From NCBI GenBank assembly GCA_031763025.1, contig JASSKH010000036.1:2901001-2965000 (forward strand): a DNA stretch of 64,000 nt, written 5' to 3'. The translations under genes were made by a program, and so were the position numbers. Positions 12,519-24,099 of the stretch are shown here, in pieces. The number at the start of each line of letters is the position of its first letter. Within the stretch, counting starts at the first letter, position 1. The DNA is from Macrocystis pyrifera (taxonomy: Eukaryota > Sar > Phaeophyceae > Laminariales > Laminariaceae). A model generated the notes under the pieces. That model did not search any database and had not been told where the DNA came from. It saw only the letters and a program-made list of their open reading frames with translations.

Positions 12519-14039
12519 CCGCGAGCCTCGAGTCCACTCTCCCCCGATGAAGACACCCTGTAAATTCAACATAGAAACAAAACCGTTCGCTCGAATGAGG
12601 GGGCAGGCACTTGGTCATATGGGTTTCAAGATTGCACGAACCAGTAGAGGCGAAGGTGATCTACCATAGCAAGGAATCGATTCGTGGAATATACCCTCAT
12701 ACCCTGAAGTTGCAAACGTTGAGCGGCAATTCCCAACAAGTCTTACGACCAGAAAGATATTGACCATACGCCCTCAAAATCGCGGTCGACGTGAATCCAT
12801 GGCGTCTCGTATGATCAAGTTTTACTGTACTCCGAGTAAAAACATGCACCATTATAGGGGGTGGGAGGTAGTACAAAATACCTGGTATCCATTTTTGATG
12901 ATGCTCAAGCTCTTTCGGCCTTTTACGAAAATGTGAGAGAAGCCAAAAAAGCATGAGCGCCGTCGAAAAATAAATTTTGCTCTAAACAAATTTGGATCAT
13001 GATCGTATAGGCTGTCACTAAGATCGCTCGAAATAAGAACTTTGATATCGTGTCTACCAATGTATTTTTCTCGGTATATGGGATGATCATATCTTGAAAA
13101 TAGTTATTTTGAATCTTGACCACCGAAATTCGTACTTGAAGGTGACCCCAAAACGCAAAACATTAAAAATTAAAAACGTCGAGAAGTATAATTTGGAATC
13201 TTACTCGGGGCATCGTGGGAAACAAACGGTGGGCGAATTATTGTCTTGGTTCTTGCATCATGATGACAATCCGCAGTGGAGCAGGTGTTTCTATGTTGAG
13301 CACTACTTACCAAAACAAACAGGAAAACTGACCCAGGCTGGACTATTATTTTCGAATGGGGGCGTTCTATACTAAACTCAGTACCACAAGTTCCGAATTT
13401 ATTCTCCGTCCTGTAATGTAAACCTCAAACTGCCTTTCATATTGTTCCCTTTCACACAATAGTGCTAATCTTGACACGTGTCCCGCACTACCGTAGGGGC
13501 GTGATTGCACGTGTGTGGTTGCCAGTACCGTACGGCACTCCCGTATATATCTTCTCTCTCATCTACAGCAAGCTGCAGAGCGAGGCTGGAAGTTTTGTAA
13601 TGATGTGGAGGCCTGAACCGGCACCATTCACAGCCCCCGTAGTGCAACCGGCATTAGTGAGAGGCCGCTCCCAATAACACCCGTACCGCCATTATTGACG
13701 GTTTCGGTTGTGAAAAGGGATTTCACTGTCTATTGGGAGCAGTGGCACTATTGAACCGGCACTATCGGGAGCCCCCCGCTGTACTTGTGTCTACAAGGTT
13801 CCACTTCGGGATTATTTTGACTTGGAGTTCCGGGGGTGTCGCAAGCTGGAAAGGGAGAGAGAACACAGCCGACGTTCGTTCCTCGCGCTACTCGTACGTA
13901 GCTGCCGGGCAAGAACGAAGAACATCAAAAGGTCTTGAATACCAAAAAAATCCAGAATAGCCTCCGGGGAAGAAACACCGACCAGCCTAAACAAGTGTAT
14001 AGTTTATAGTTGAGATCTATTGTGGAATCTGCATTTTAT
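12519..14039. other. No recognisable gene; upstream region of the LNR gene
   Basis: The first few hundred bases should hold the promoter of the minus-strand gene, but I see no clear TATA box. A 93-codon plus-strand frame at 13094-13375 has no known family. Positions 13666-13741 are bounded by inverted GCTCCCAATA/TATTGGGAGC, a possible 75-bp inverted-repeat element, weakly supported. Confidence 0.4.
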
Positions 14040-14220
14040 ATAGAGCTGCACCCCGCGTGGGGTATCCGCCACTAACGTGTACCCGCTAAAATTGGACCCA
14101 TTACTAGACCCGGGTAACGGGTACCCGGCGGGTATTACGGGCTGTTAGGGGGTAGCCGCGCCGAATTGACGGGTACCCGCCCACCAAGTACCCGGGTATT
14201 ATTCACGGGTACTCGGCGAC
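14040..14220. repeat. CGGGTA-rich palindromic tract
   Basis: CGGGTA and its complement TACCCG recur about ten times within 180 bases in both orientations, including CGGGTAACGGGTACCCGG. The tract can form several alternative hairpins. No unit length is constant, so it is not a simple tandem array. Confidence 0.6.
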
Positions 14221-15316
14221 TATAGAGGCGATCATACGTCTGACGTGGCGGTGATTTTACTCGGTAACTGACACAAAGAATGGATAATAGTATGGACTTC
14301 GGTTGGATGTTCAATGCTAAATATTGGGTGCCGCTTATAGTCGATATTATCACACAAGCAGGTGGTTGGCCGTCGACAGAATTCCTGAGTACATGTATTA
14401 CCTGATGATATCTCGTGTACTTGTATTAATAGCATACACGCCCGTGTGTACAGTTTGATTAAGATAATGCCTGCAATGTTCAAACTGAGATTGAGAGGGC
14501 GGTGCAAAACTACTCCCTACTCCACATGAAACATTCGAGAACGAACACCCCTACATGGACAGATACATGCCGGGTACCAGTACTGCGTACCAAACGCAGG
14601 GAATCAAAAGTTTTATCATAGACACAAGCGAGAGCTATTTACTACTGCTGCTGCCAACGAGTAGGAAGCGTCGCAAACTAGGGAAACGCCAGCGGGGTGC
14701 ATGCCAAGAAAACATGAAACTCGGGGAATGGTGCACAAGGCACCCGGCGCAGGATAGATCCACGGTATGTATCGACACACGTGATGACGGTACGACACCA
14801 TCAGGTACAATGCGTACCTGGTGTAGACTAGAGCAGAAACATCTGAGTGATATTCCGCAAAAATAAGTCGAGGCACGTGCCCGAGGCGTACGAAACGATG
14901 CAGGAAGAAACATGCCTAATGCCTCTTAATAAACCCCGGACCTTGACTCTCGTGTGAGATCTGTAACGAATCAAACTGACCAACACGAATTGACTAGTGT
15001 ACTGTACCCCAATCAACCTCCTGTAACTGACTTGACGGCCTTTTGTTTCGGTATCCCCTCTCCCTTTTGCGGAGTTTTGATTTGTTGTAAGCGTCCCCTC
15101 ATCATGCCTGACTGACGAATGCCCCGCCCCTTCGTTCAGAAGACATCCGCCGAGGCAAGCAGCAACTAGTAATACTAGTAATACAAGAGTATATTACTTT
15201 CAACATCGTCAAGCACTTTGTGTGAGTGACCAGAGCAGAGCTAGAGGCACACCTGCTAGCAGTAGTCGGTACCTAGGTCCACACTTACTTACACTCAACA
15301 CTGGCGTCGTCGACTA
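14221..15316. other. No recognisable gene
   Basis: Overlapping short frames on both strands near 14555-14913 lack any family signature. I see no RNA gene and no terminal repeats here. Confidence 0.4.
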
Positions 15317-15421
15317 TTACGGGGGACCATAGTAAATAGGACCTACGGTACACTCAAAAACCTATATATTTACCTACTTTTACCAACAATATTTGGTCAT
15401 ATTTACTATGGTCCCCCGTAA
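15317..15421. mobile_element. 105-bp inverted-repeat MITE, family M1, copy 2
   Basis: Left end TTACGGGGGACCATAGTAAA; the right end is its near-exact inverse, closing ..GGTCCCCCGTAA. TA flanks both sides (15315-15316 and 15422-15423). This copy has the best matched arms of the four and can fold end to end. Confidence 0.85.
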
Positions 15422-18400
15422 TAGACGCTTTTGGCAACTGTTCGAGGTCTTTTATTTCTCGGCGTAAAATTTAGCTATTCGCTCTTGCAGCCTGCTTTTT
15501 CGGCTTCTTGCTGTTTATTCGATGTCTTCTCTTTTGGTGATTGTGTTCGAGAGTATGGCATCCACCCCTTCCCCAGCGCGTCGCGGGGTGTGACTGGTGC
15601 AACAGCCACTGTAGGCCGATGCGATGTTGGCCCGTGGGACGTACGGGACTTTTCATGCTCTCCCGGTCCGCCTGCTTATTCGCTTGCTGGTACTGTAACA
15701 CGAGCGTTTGTGTTGGTGCTGCTGTATTTGGTGGCATCATAGCCCCTCTGTCACTGCTTGCAACAGGTAGATACTCGTCCCCTTTACCCACGCTTGCCGC
15801 TGGTTCGATTATGCAGCCCGCTGCAATCTCGGATAGCGGCAAGCGCGCTGGCCCCAGTACATCACTCTGGTCAGCCGGTTCCGTTCTGGGCGCAGCAGCA
15901 CGTTCGTTTGGTCTCTTTATATGACAGTTACGTACCGGTTGGACCATTACCTATTGTAGATTTTGTGACTTTTGACATCTGAGAATGTAAGAGGTGACGC
16001 ACGAGGCTCACTTCTTCTCTGCGCCTACCCGGTGGGAGACCTATAATACATGGCCTGAAACATTCATCCATAGACCGCCAGGCCTTAGGGGGTTCCGAGC
16101 CACCGAAGGGTCAACGGAACTTGCCCCCTCAGTGTTTGAAGTTGAGACAGCACTGCTGTGGTCCACTGCAGCAAAAAAAGGCGGGGAACTGGTACCGGGG
16201 GGTCCTCGAAGCAGCCGAAGGGTTCATGGTGAGGTGGTACGAAGATGCGGCACAGCTGAGCTGAGAAGCCAGCGCCGCGCATCCGCAGTGGGTGTGGTGT
16301 CCAAGGGAATGGGGAGAGGGGGGGTAACAAGAGGAGTGGGAGGAAACCCGACCAAGGGAATGCGGGGAGGGGGGGAAATAGGAGGTCCAAGAGTAGAAGG
16401 GAATCGCGGTGGACGAAAGTAGGAAGGGGATGGCAGACAGGGTAGCAAGGCACCAGACCGACTAGGAAGTAGAACAACATGCCTATGCTACTCGTGCCGC
16501 CAACTGGTGCAGCTGGTTCGAACGTGGTCTTCCTTTGGCTTCTTCTTCCTTTTTGCGCTTGATCCTCTGTGATTTTTGATTTACGAGTATTTTCTTTCTC
16601 TTCCTTTCTTCTATTGATAAGCTCCAAGGGGTCGCTGGCACCCAAGCGTCCCCTGGTTCACGGGTTTCCGTAGATGTTTTATCGGGAAAAAAAAACATCG
16701 CTATCTTCACACGCTGCGTTTAGAACTTCGGCTGGTTCGTGCTCACCAGAGAGCGACGATGACTTGTTATGGGTTCGTCACAGCAGCTTGTGTGGCTCTC
16801 GAGATTGACTCCCCGCAGGTTCTCAACAGAGGCGTATACCTCCAGTAAGAGGTGCTCCAGTTATCGAAATGGGTCGAAAATTGGGGGGCACGAAATGAGA
16901 CAAAAAACAACCCCCAACTGAACGTTTGTGCTTCACTTGCGGACAGCTACAACAGCTCTGCACAGGAAACTACAACCCGCGAAATTGAGGGATGCTCCTG
17001 ATGGGGTCTATGAGGACGTCAGGTGCACCAGGCGGCAGTCGTAGGCAGCGAGAAACGACTCACGAGGTGTTTTCATGTATTTGAAGTTGCAAGCGAGTAG
17101 CACAAAAAGCTGGTAAAACGCTAAAGTGTTTCATTTCACACAAGGGAGCATATCACGATGGCTACATCACCACCGATGAAGAAATAGCCTTCCACTAGAA
17201 GAAGATTGCTGTTCTGCAGGCGGATGCTATATCAAGTTGAGAGTCGTCGTCGAAGATGCTGCTGGGCGCAAAACTACGTTCTCATGATGGCAGTAAGTTA
17301 TTAGGCCCCAAAAAGTGCAAAGAAGTGCTAGAAAGGGAAAAAAAGCTCAGGATTCTCGTACCTTTGCGTCGACCAGTATACAACCACGAACCACGGATCT
17401 TGGTTGCAAATCTCACACTCTAATTCCAAGTCGAATGCATATGTTGCCGAAACGCCCACGCGCGGGTACCTGGCGCAGCATTCCTGAGCGTGTCAGCGTC
17501 CTCTTAATAAATGAGTCGTGTGGCGTGGGTGGATGACGAGCCCGCTATGCTTGTTTCGTATTTTCTGACGCCGAGGGGCGGGGCAAAGCTGAAGAACGTA
17601 GGACGGAGACGGCAGACAGGGTAGCAAGGTCCCAAGATGACTATTAATAGTAGGGACAACCTGGCTATGCTACTCGTACCGCAAACTGCTGCGGCTATCT
17701 GGAGGGTGCTTTGTGCTTCGGTTTAGCTATTGCTTTCCCCTGGTCCTTAGTCTCACTCTGTTTATAAGTAGAGTGGTGTTGTTTTATTTCTTTAGCAGAT
17801 TTTTTTCAAGTGTCTGCCACATCCCCTGCGGGGAGGAACGACAGTTTTTTTCTTCTTTTTTTTCCCCTTCTCTCTTTCGATAGTATTATGGATATTTGCG
17901 TTGTACCCTGACAATGTAGACAGAGCAAGAGGCTGTGTCCTCGGTGTTACCCGAGATATGACACCAGGCAAGCGGTGGCCCGGGGAGTAAGATACTCCCG
18001 TGCGGTAGAGAGAAGAAGACGTGATAACACGTAAACACTGGCGCTTAGATGGCCAACACACACAGATGTACTCCACAGATAATGCAGGAGTCCAGATGAC
18101 GGCAGCTTCCAGAGATGGACAGTCAGCTAGGATACCATCACGATCCGGATAAAGGTCACATGCATGAGAGAGCGAGATCCGATCCTACAAGCAGAGAATG
18201 CTGCGACAGTAATTCCTCAGCATATACACAGACGTTACATATGAACCGACACCTACATACCAGATCTCCGATACAGCAGTAGTGCTACTTACTTGAACAT
18301 TGACTCATCCATGGTCATGTGCTAACATTCCATAACATATGGTGTTTTCGTTCTTTGTTGTTTGTTTTCTTTACTTTTCTTTCGTTTTCTACTCTCTTTC

Positions 18401-18667
18401 ATAGAATATGCATGTCGTGCCTGTCATAGCCAGTATCAACTTCTTCCCTATTACTTTACCTGCTGTGGTCTTGACCAACTGCTCCCATCCTTCTACTACC
18501 CTAGCTCCTGCATCATCCCTCTCTATATCGTTCCTTGTTGTACCTATTCTTTCCAACGTCCTGGTAGGTTGAACGGTGATTTGGAGGAAAAAGTTAACTT
18601 GGTGGTGGTCTGTTTAATTTATGTAATTTATTTATTTTATACGGTGACATATAGATACAACTATAAT
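15422..18667. other. No gene assigned; old dispersed repeats
   Basis: Opposite-strand frames of 127 and 158 codons overlap at 15471-15947; neither shows a known domain, though the plus frame has a short hydrophobic stretch. Positions 16420-16620 and 17515-17790 are two diverged copies of a repeat also present inverted at about 50985-51310. All share GGCAGACAGGGTAGCAAGG and CTATGCTACTCGT. The 186-codon minus frame at 16085-16645 is low in complexity and rich in proline and leucine. I treat it as non-coding. Confidence 0.45.
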
Positions 18668-19083
18668 TACGATTTTTGAGGTCGTTGTCACTTGCTAGCT
18701 CTTGGCAGACAGACCGACTGATAGACAGCTCTTCGCAAACAGCCCTTCTTCTTTGAAACAGCCGAACAGCCAAACAACCTTTCTTCCTTCTTTGCAACAG
18801 CCGAACAGCCAAAAAAACTTTCTTCTTTCTTCTTCCGCAAACTGCCAACCAACACACAGCTCTTCGCACGGCGCCTACAAGAGGCGTCTCGCCTTCGACG
18901 ACACGAACGGCATAGATAGGTGCAGCTGTCGGCGGCCAAGCTGCTGCTGTCGGTGGCCAACCTGCTGGTGCTGCAACCCCCGCCTCTCCCTTCTCCACGC
19001 ACCCTAAGCTCACCTCCCCCTCGTCGAGAGGCGCGTGGTCCTCGCCCTCTGGCAAGAGAGCGGCAACGACAAAGACCGACCTG

Positions 19084-22040
19084 GTGCCGGCTGTTGTTTG
19101 CGACCAGTGCACGGACCAGCACTTACTTGGTCAAGAACTCCGCACCTGGTGGCAAAAACGGGCTTCGCCACCTGCAAGGATCTCACGTGCGTGGTGGCGG
19201 GATCATCCTGACAGGGCAACCGACTGCGAGTTCTGTGCTCGCCCGATCAAGGAAGGGACTGTCTCGTACTCCCTCGAGACTGCTGACAGTGGTGAGTGTC
19301 TTATGTCTATTGTGCATGCTGTATGTTGCCAGTACGTTTTTTGGGGGTTTTCAATTGCCTTTTTTCATGCAAACTTACGTCAAAGCGTTTTTTTTTTTTT
19401 GTTACTCATCCATGCTCGTTCTTTCCCCTTCGTGCGTTGCGTCGGCTCCTCTTACACACAGTGCACGCGAACGCGGACATGCACAACTGTTTGCGGGACG
19501 TGAACGAAGGAACGGAGGATTCAGCTGTCGCCGTCACCGCTGCACCGAACGACGTGAGTGCTGCTGCTACTGTGGCGCATTTTCGGTGCATGCGCACGAT
19601 TTCTGTGTGTGCATGTTTGGGTGACCCCACGTACTCATTTTGCTCGTTTTCGGCTGCCGCTGCTGCTTTGCTGCTGCAGCTGTCAGCGCCACGCCATGAG
19701 TGCTGCTGCTGCTGTGCACCTGCTTCTCCTGTGCACTCGCTGCTGCTGTAGTGCTGCTGCGTTGTTGCCGTGCTGTGCACCTGCTGCTCCTGTGCAATTG
19801 CTGCTGCTGTATGTAGTGCTGCTGCGTTGTTGCCGTGCATCATGCTGGAAGCGTACATATTTTCGGATCCTCAATTCCGTAGGTTTTGCGATGGCGGCAT
19901 ACGAGGGTACATGCTTTTTTTCTTCCTTATTTTCATATCGTTGCTATGCTGCTGCTACTGCTGCTGCTGCTGCCACCGCTGCTGCCAACGCTGCGGCGAT
20001 TCGTTGCAGCTTCTGCTGCTGCTACTGCTGTAGCTGCTTCTGCTGCTGCTGCTGCTAATGTGCTGCCGCAATATCCACTGAATGTTCGTATGTACTCGGA
20101 TTACTGTTTTTCTTGGTCGTTTTTGTACCCAAATGGTTCCTTTTGATACGTGAAAAAATATTTTTGCCGTTTTGCTCCTGCATTTTGCGTACGTACCGCA
20201 ATTTCTCGTTTTTGGCTTTTGCTTATTTTCATATATATCGTTGCTGTGCTGCTGCTGTGGTGCTGCTGCGTTGTTGCCGTATATCATGCTGCACTTGTGT
20301 GTGTACATATTTCGGTATCGTCAATGAAATTCCGTAGGTTTTGCGATTGCGGCATACCAGGGTACTTACTTTTTTTCCTCCTTATTTTCATATCGTTGCT
20401 CTGCCGCTGCTGCCAACGCGGATTATTGTTTTTATTGGCCATTTTTGTACCCAAATGGTTTTTTTGATACGTAAAAAAAATATTTTGGTCGTTTTGCTCC
20501 TGCATTTTGCGTACGTACTACTTTTTCTCGTATTTCGTATTGTTGCTATGCTGCTGCTGCGTTGTTGCCGTACAGCATGCGGAGGTGGGTCTATAGTGAG
20601 GTACCAAAAATACTTTTCGGACGGCCTCGGGGTACATACTTTTTTTCTCCCTTCTTTTCATATCGTTGCTACCTGGTATGCTGCTGCTGCCAACGCTGTG
20701 GCGATCCGTTGCTGCTTCTGCTGCTGCTGCTGCTCTGCTTTTAGTGCTGCCGCAATATTCACTGAATGTTTGTATATACTCGGATAATTGTGTTTCCTGG
20801 TCGTTTTGTGGCGCTGCTGCGTTGTTGCCGTACATCATGCTGGACATGATTTGTGTGTCTATTACACTTAAACTTGTGCGTGTGTACATATTTCTGTATC
20901 GTCAATGACTTTTTTTTTGTGGTGCTGCTGCGTTGTTGCCGTACATCATGCTGGACGTGATTTGTGTGTGTACTGTACTACACTTGTGTGTCTACATGTT
21001 TCTGTATCGTCAATGAAATTACGTACTTGCTGCTTCTGCTGCTGCTGCTGCTGCCGTCGTATAGGCAGCGATTTTTATTTTATTTTTTTTCATCATCACT
21101 TTTACTTTCCAGCCCACTCGTAGGAGGTTTTACCCTCGACGATCTTCTGGACAAGCCGTGGTCACAGGTGTCGTCCCTTCTCCCCTCCGGTACGTGCCTT
21201 TATTTTTTATCGCGCATAGGGTTCAGCATTCCCACTGCTCGTCGATTTGCATCGAATGTACAGCTAACTCACGCTCTCGCGCTTTCCGCTAATCAATTTT
21301 ATGCAAGAAAAAGTCCCTATGAGCATGCACTCGGTGAGACTCGAACTCACGAAATTGATCTTGATAGGCTCGCGGACCACCTACCAAGCCACCGGGGACG
21401 CCGGTATGATTACGTACTGCTGTTGTGCCGCTGTAGAGTAGTACAAATAATGAACTCTGCCCCCCCCCCCCCTTCTCCCTCCCCCGCCATTCCCTGCACG
21501 CCACTCCCGCCCCGCGCACCCTATATGTTTACTTCGACCAGGTCCGTGGCAAGTGCTACAACTGCCGCCTGACGGACTCTACCATCAAAGACGGAGACAT
21601 CATCATCAAGCGCAAAAAGACTCCCTTCCATTTCGCCTGCTCCAGGGCTTCGCGGAATTCCGAAGCAGTACGCCAAGCAGATTGTCGCCATCCAGGACGA
21701 ACGAAAGGAAACAAATTGTTTCCCACATTTCCCAAAATCACGATTATTTCTTCCTACACATATATCCAACGGGTTCAACAGCGAACAGATCCACATTCTG
21801 GGCCTCCCGCCTCGTTACTACAGCAGCCTGGAAGACTATTTACATATCATGTCTCATCCAAACTCCTATGCTGGCTACATCGAAATCGCGGCCGCCCAGC
21901 AACTATACAACATTTCCATAACCGTTGTCGTTGCCGGCACTGCTGCTTTCTCTCCTGTCCCAAACCTTCCTTTAAACAACAGCCTGTACGTTGTATATCA
22001 TCCACATGCCAAGCACTACTCCACTCTCTCCCCACACTGA
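19084..22040 (+). pseudogene. PARP-like zinc finger and OTU-protease-like gene, copy A, probably broken
   Basis: Three exons join in frame. Exon 1 (open from about 19084, ends 19291 before GTGAGT) has VVCDQC and CEFCARPIKEG. Exon 2 is 19462-19553 (CAG acceptor, GTGAGT donor) with DMHNCLRD. Exon 3 starts at 21542 after CAG and reads GKCYNCRLTDSTIKDGD, then TPFHFAC. Thus two C-x2-C..H..C fingers of PARP-type spacing. Downstream in another frame (21849-22040) lie MSHPNSYAGYIEIAAAQQLY and VVYHPHAKHYSTL, which fit the C-terminal half of an OTU cysteine protease, including the catalytic His in HY. The DG.C catalytic-cysteine motif is not found. A 2-nt insertion near 21765 breaks the OTU frame relative to copy B. 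The second intron (2 kb) contains a SINE. Family calls are by eye. Confidence 0.5.
21071..21402 (-). mobile_element. tRNA-derived SINE (family S1), full length, copy 1
   Basis: Read on the minus strand it begins GGCGTCCCCGGTGGCTTGG (A box TGGCTTGGTAGG) and has a B box GAGTTCGAGTC inside a perfect T-arm-like stem GTGAG/CTCAC. A unique body and an A-rich tail follow. Copy B of the block shows the empty site (GCGATTACGTACTG near 35322). GATT occurs on both sides, a possible short target duplication. Confidence 0.85.
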
Positions 22041-22246
22041 TGAAAGATGTTATTCTTATTATTAGACGAATGTCATTCTTACTCTTGCGTCACCCGATCT
22101 TATGTTTCACATTACATTCATAAATAAACGCGACGTTTCTTAAACAAATACATTTAGTTTGGTTGGCTTCGGGCTATGTCGCCAATTAATTGCAGATTTA
22201 TGTACACGAAACGACGGAATACCCACTCCGAAGGAAAGCCTTGTAT

Positions 22247-22416
22247 ATATATATATATATATGGTATTTGATTTTTACGTGGGGTTTCCTTGTGGGTTGT
22301 CTACGGGGTTTTTCGTGCTTGTTTAATAATTCATGGAGGGATGGGGGGGTGGGGCATACTATCAATAGTACTTGTTATATGTATTACTATGATTATGTTG
22401 GGGCTCACCACAGGCG
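22247..22416. repeat. (AT)n microsatellite and short unassigned spacer
   Basis: A run of alternating TA begins at the junction with the duplicated block. Nothing else is recognisable. Confidence 0.6.
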
Positions 22417-22944
22417 ACAATTTCTTTCTCCAGTCTTACTTCCAGTCATCCGCGGCTCAGGACAGGCGAGTAGTTTCTTGCCTCCAGTCTTACTTCCAGT
22501 CATCTCTGCTCACCTCGGCTCACCACAGGCGAGTATTCTATATGAATTTCGGTCGTGCGTGTCGTTGCGTGTCAGCGTGATGCTGATTCCTCCGACATCT
22601 CGGTGTGATGCTGTTGTCGTCACATAATCATTTTCGCGTACCATTACTGAAATTCTCCAACGAGCCAAACATATATATTATTTATCGCACTGCCTGGCCA
22701 ACACCGGAGATTTTTTTTTCGCACGTACGTGACAACAAGCCAAGCGTCACAACTCTGTCTCATGGCCATTGCTATTAATATTCTATACGAATTTCGGTCG
22801 TGCGTGTCGTCGCCTGTCACATGCGTGATGCTGCTTCCTCCGACTTCTCGGTGTGATGCTGTTGTCGTCACATAATCATTTTCGCGTACCATTACTGAAA
22901 TTCTGCAACGAGCTAAACATATAAATATTCTTTATCGCACTGAC
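22417..22944 (+). repeat. Tandem repeats with 60-bp and 246-bp periods
   Basis: CAGTCTTACTTCCAGTCATC and the adjoining CACAGGCGAGTA-type sequence recur at about 60-bp spacing between 22417 and 22530. A 166-bp unit beginning with TATTCTATA.GAATTTCGG occurs at 22534-22700 and again at 22779-22944, with the same GATGCTGTTGTCGTCACATA inside. No coding frame is conserved between units. Confidence 0.8.
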
Positions 22945-22976
<32 letters not shown>

Positions 22977-23077
22977 TCTTCACATTAAACCGTTCTTTCT
23001 ACCCGTCGACATCCAGCACAACCAGTGTCCGTGCCGATTCTTCAATCCTAGAGAGATAGAAGTTCGGTGGTCACAAA
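22945..23077 (-). repeat. SINE-like repeat (family S2) with (CAA)n tail, copy 1
   Basis: On the plus strand it reads (GTT)10 then TTTTCTTCACATTAAACCG, TCGACATCCAGCACAACC and AGAGAGATAG..GTTC.GTGGTCACAAA. On the minus strand that is a body with a 3' (CAA)n tail. Weak A-box (TAGCTTTGTGACC) and B-box (AGGTTTGAAGAATC) matches in better copies suggest RNA polymerase III origin, not proven. Related copies lie at 44063, 46941, 50612, 57412 and 58751. Confidence 0.7.
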
Positions 23078-24091
23078 CTGCCTGGCCAACACCGGAGTTT
23101 TTTTTTTTGGTATGTACGTGGCAACAAGCGTCATCACTCTTATGGCTATTGCTATTAATATAAAACATTGTTACTATTCATTATATGTATGTATTATTAA
23201 TAATATGATAGTATTTTAATAGATCGTTGTTGTGTGATTCTCGGGTACTCTGTTTTCTTCATTTCGTCTCTCCGAGTTCAGTAAATGTACGTACCAGGTA
23301 TAGTATATACGTGTGTACCCATGAAGAGTACTATTAATACATACAGCAGGAGTAACGGTCTTCTTCCTCAATGCTTCAACCCTTTCAAGTCTCTGTCTTA
23401 TAACCTTGATCCGGGGTGGTCGTATAGAGCAAGCTCTTCTCCTCCCTCCCCACTACTATGCTGTCGAGCATGCGGTCCTTTCTTTGATGCCTGCGTGTTG
23501 CTTTGGGAGAGTAATACATATAGAGTGTATCGTGTGTATTCTGTGTTTCTCGGCTATTTGTGTTCTTGATTCCGTCTCCCCGGAATCAGCAATTTTACGT
23601 ACCAAGTATGTATACCCATGAAGAGCACTACATACAGCAGTAATAAGTATTAATAATAGTAGTTGTGGTCTTCTTCCTCACACTACTGTTTCAACCCTTT
23701 CAAGCCTCTCCCTGTCTTATAACCTAGATCCGGGGTGGGCGCAGAGGACGCTCTTCTCCTCCCTCCTCACAATAACATTGTAAAGCGTCATAACTCTCAT
23801 GGCCATTGCTGTTAATAAATAACATTATTACCATTCGTTATATATATGTATTATTAAAAGTGATTCTCGGGTACTCTGTTTTCTTCATTTCGTCTCACCG
23901 AAGTCAGCAAATGTGCGTACCGGGTATAGTATATATGTGTGTATACCCATGAAGAGTACTATTAACACATACAGCAGGAGTACACGGTCTTCTTCCTCAA
24001 TGTTTCAACCCTTTCAAGCCTCTCTCTGTCTTGTAACCTAGATCCGGGGTTGGTCATAGAGCAGGTTCTCCCCCCGCCTTCCCGCTGTTGT
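23078..24091 (+). repeat. Three tandem diverged units of about 230-300 bp
   Basis: Units start near 23233, 23530 and 23862. Each has TTTCTTCATTTCGTCTC or a variant, ACCCATGAAGAG, a short ACA-rich stretch with TACAGCAG, then CTTCTTCCTCA..TTTCAACCCTTTCAAG and GATCCGGGGT. Divergence and indels show this is an old array. No conserved reading frame is seen. Confidence 0.75.
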
Positions 24092-24099
24092 GAAGTTTG

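Larger units (their letters stand above)
18668..22246 (+). repeat. Duplicated 3.3-3.6 kb block, copy A
   Basis: This interval matches 32867-36155 almost throughout, from TACGATTTTTG..GTCG to GGAATACCCACTCCGAAGG. It carries zinc-finger and OTU-like exons separated by introns full of CTG trinucleotide runs. Copy A has a SINE at 21071-21402 that copy B lacks; copy B has a 120-bp AT-rich insertion that A lacks. No inverted ends or clear target duplications are seen, so it looks like a segmental duplication and not a transposon with known ends. Confidence 0.85.

Noticed and set aside
15471..15947. 158-codon minus frame and 127-codon plus frame overlapping each other
   Set aside because: Neither shows a domain, splice context or codon pattern that favours it; left unassigned.
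16085..16645. 186-codon minus-strand frame
   Set aside because: Low-complexity proline/leucine composition over purine-rich DNA, overlapping an equally open plus frame; part of it is a dispersed repeat.
19558..20467. Long cysteine/leucine/alanine-rich frames in the CTG-run introns of both blocks
   Set aside because: Translations of GCTGCTG repeats in every frame; mirrored by serine/glutamine-rich frames on the opposite strand.
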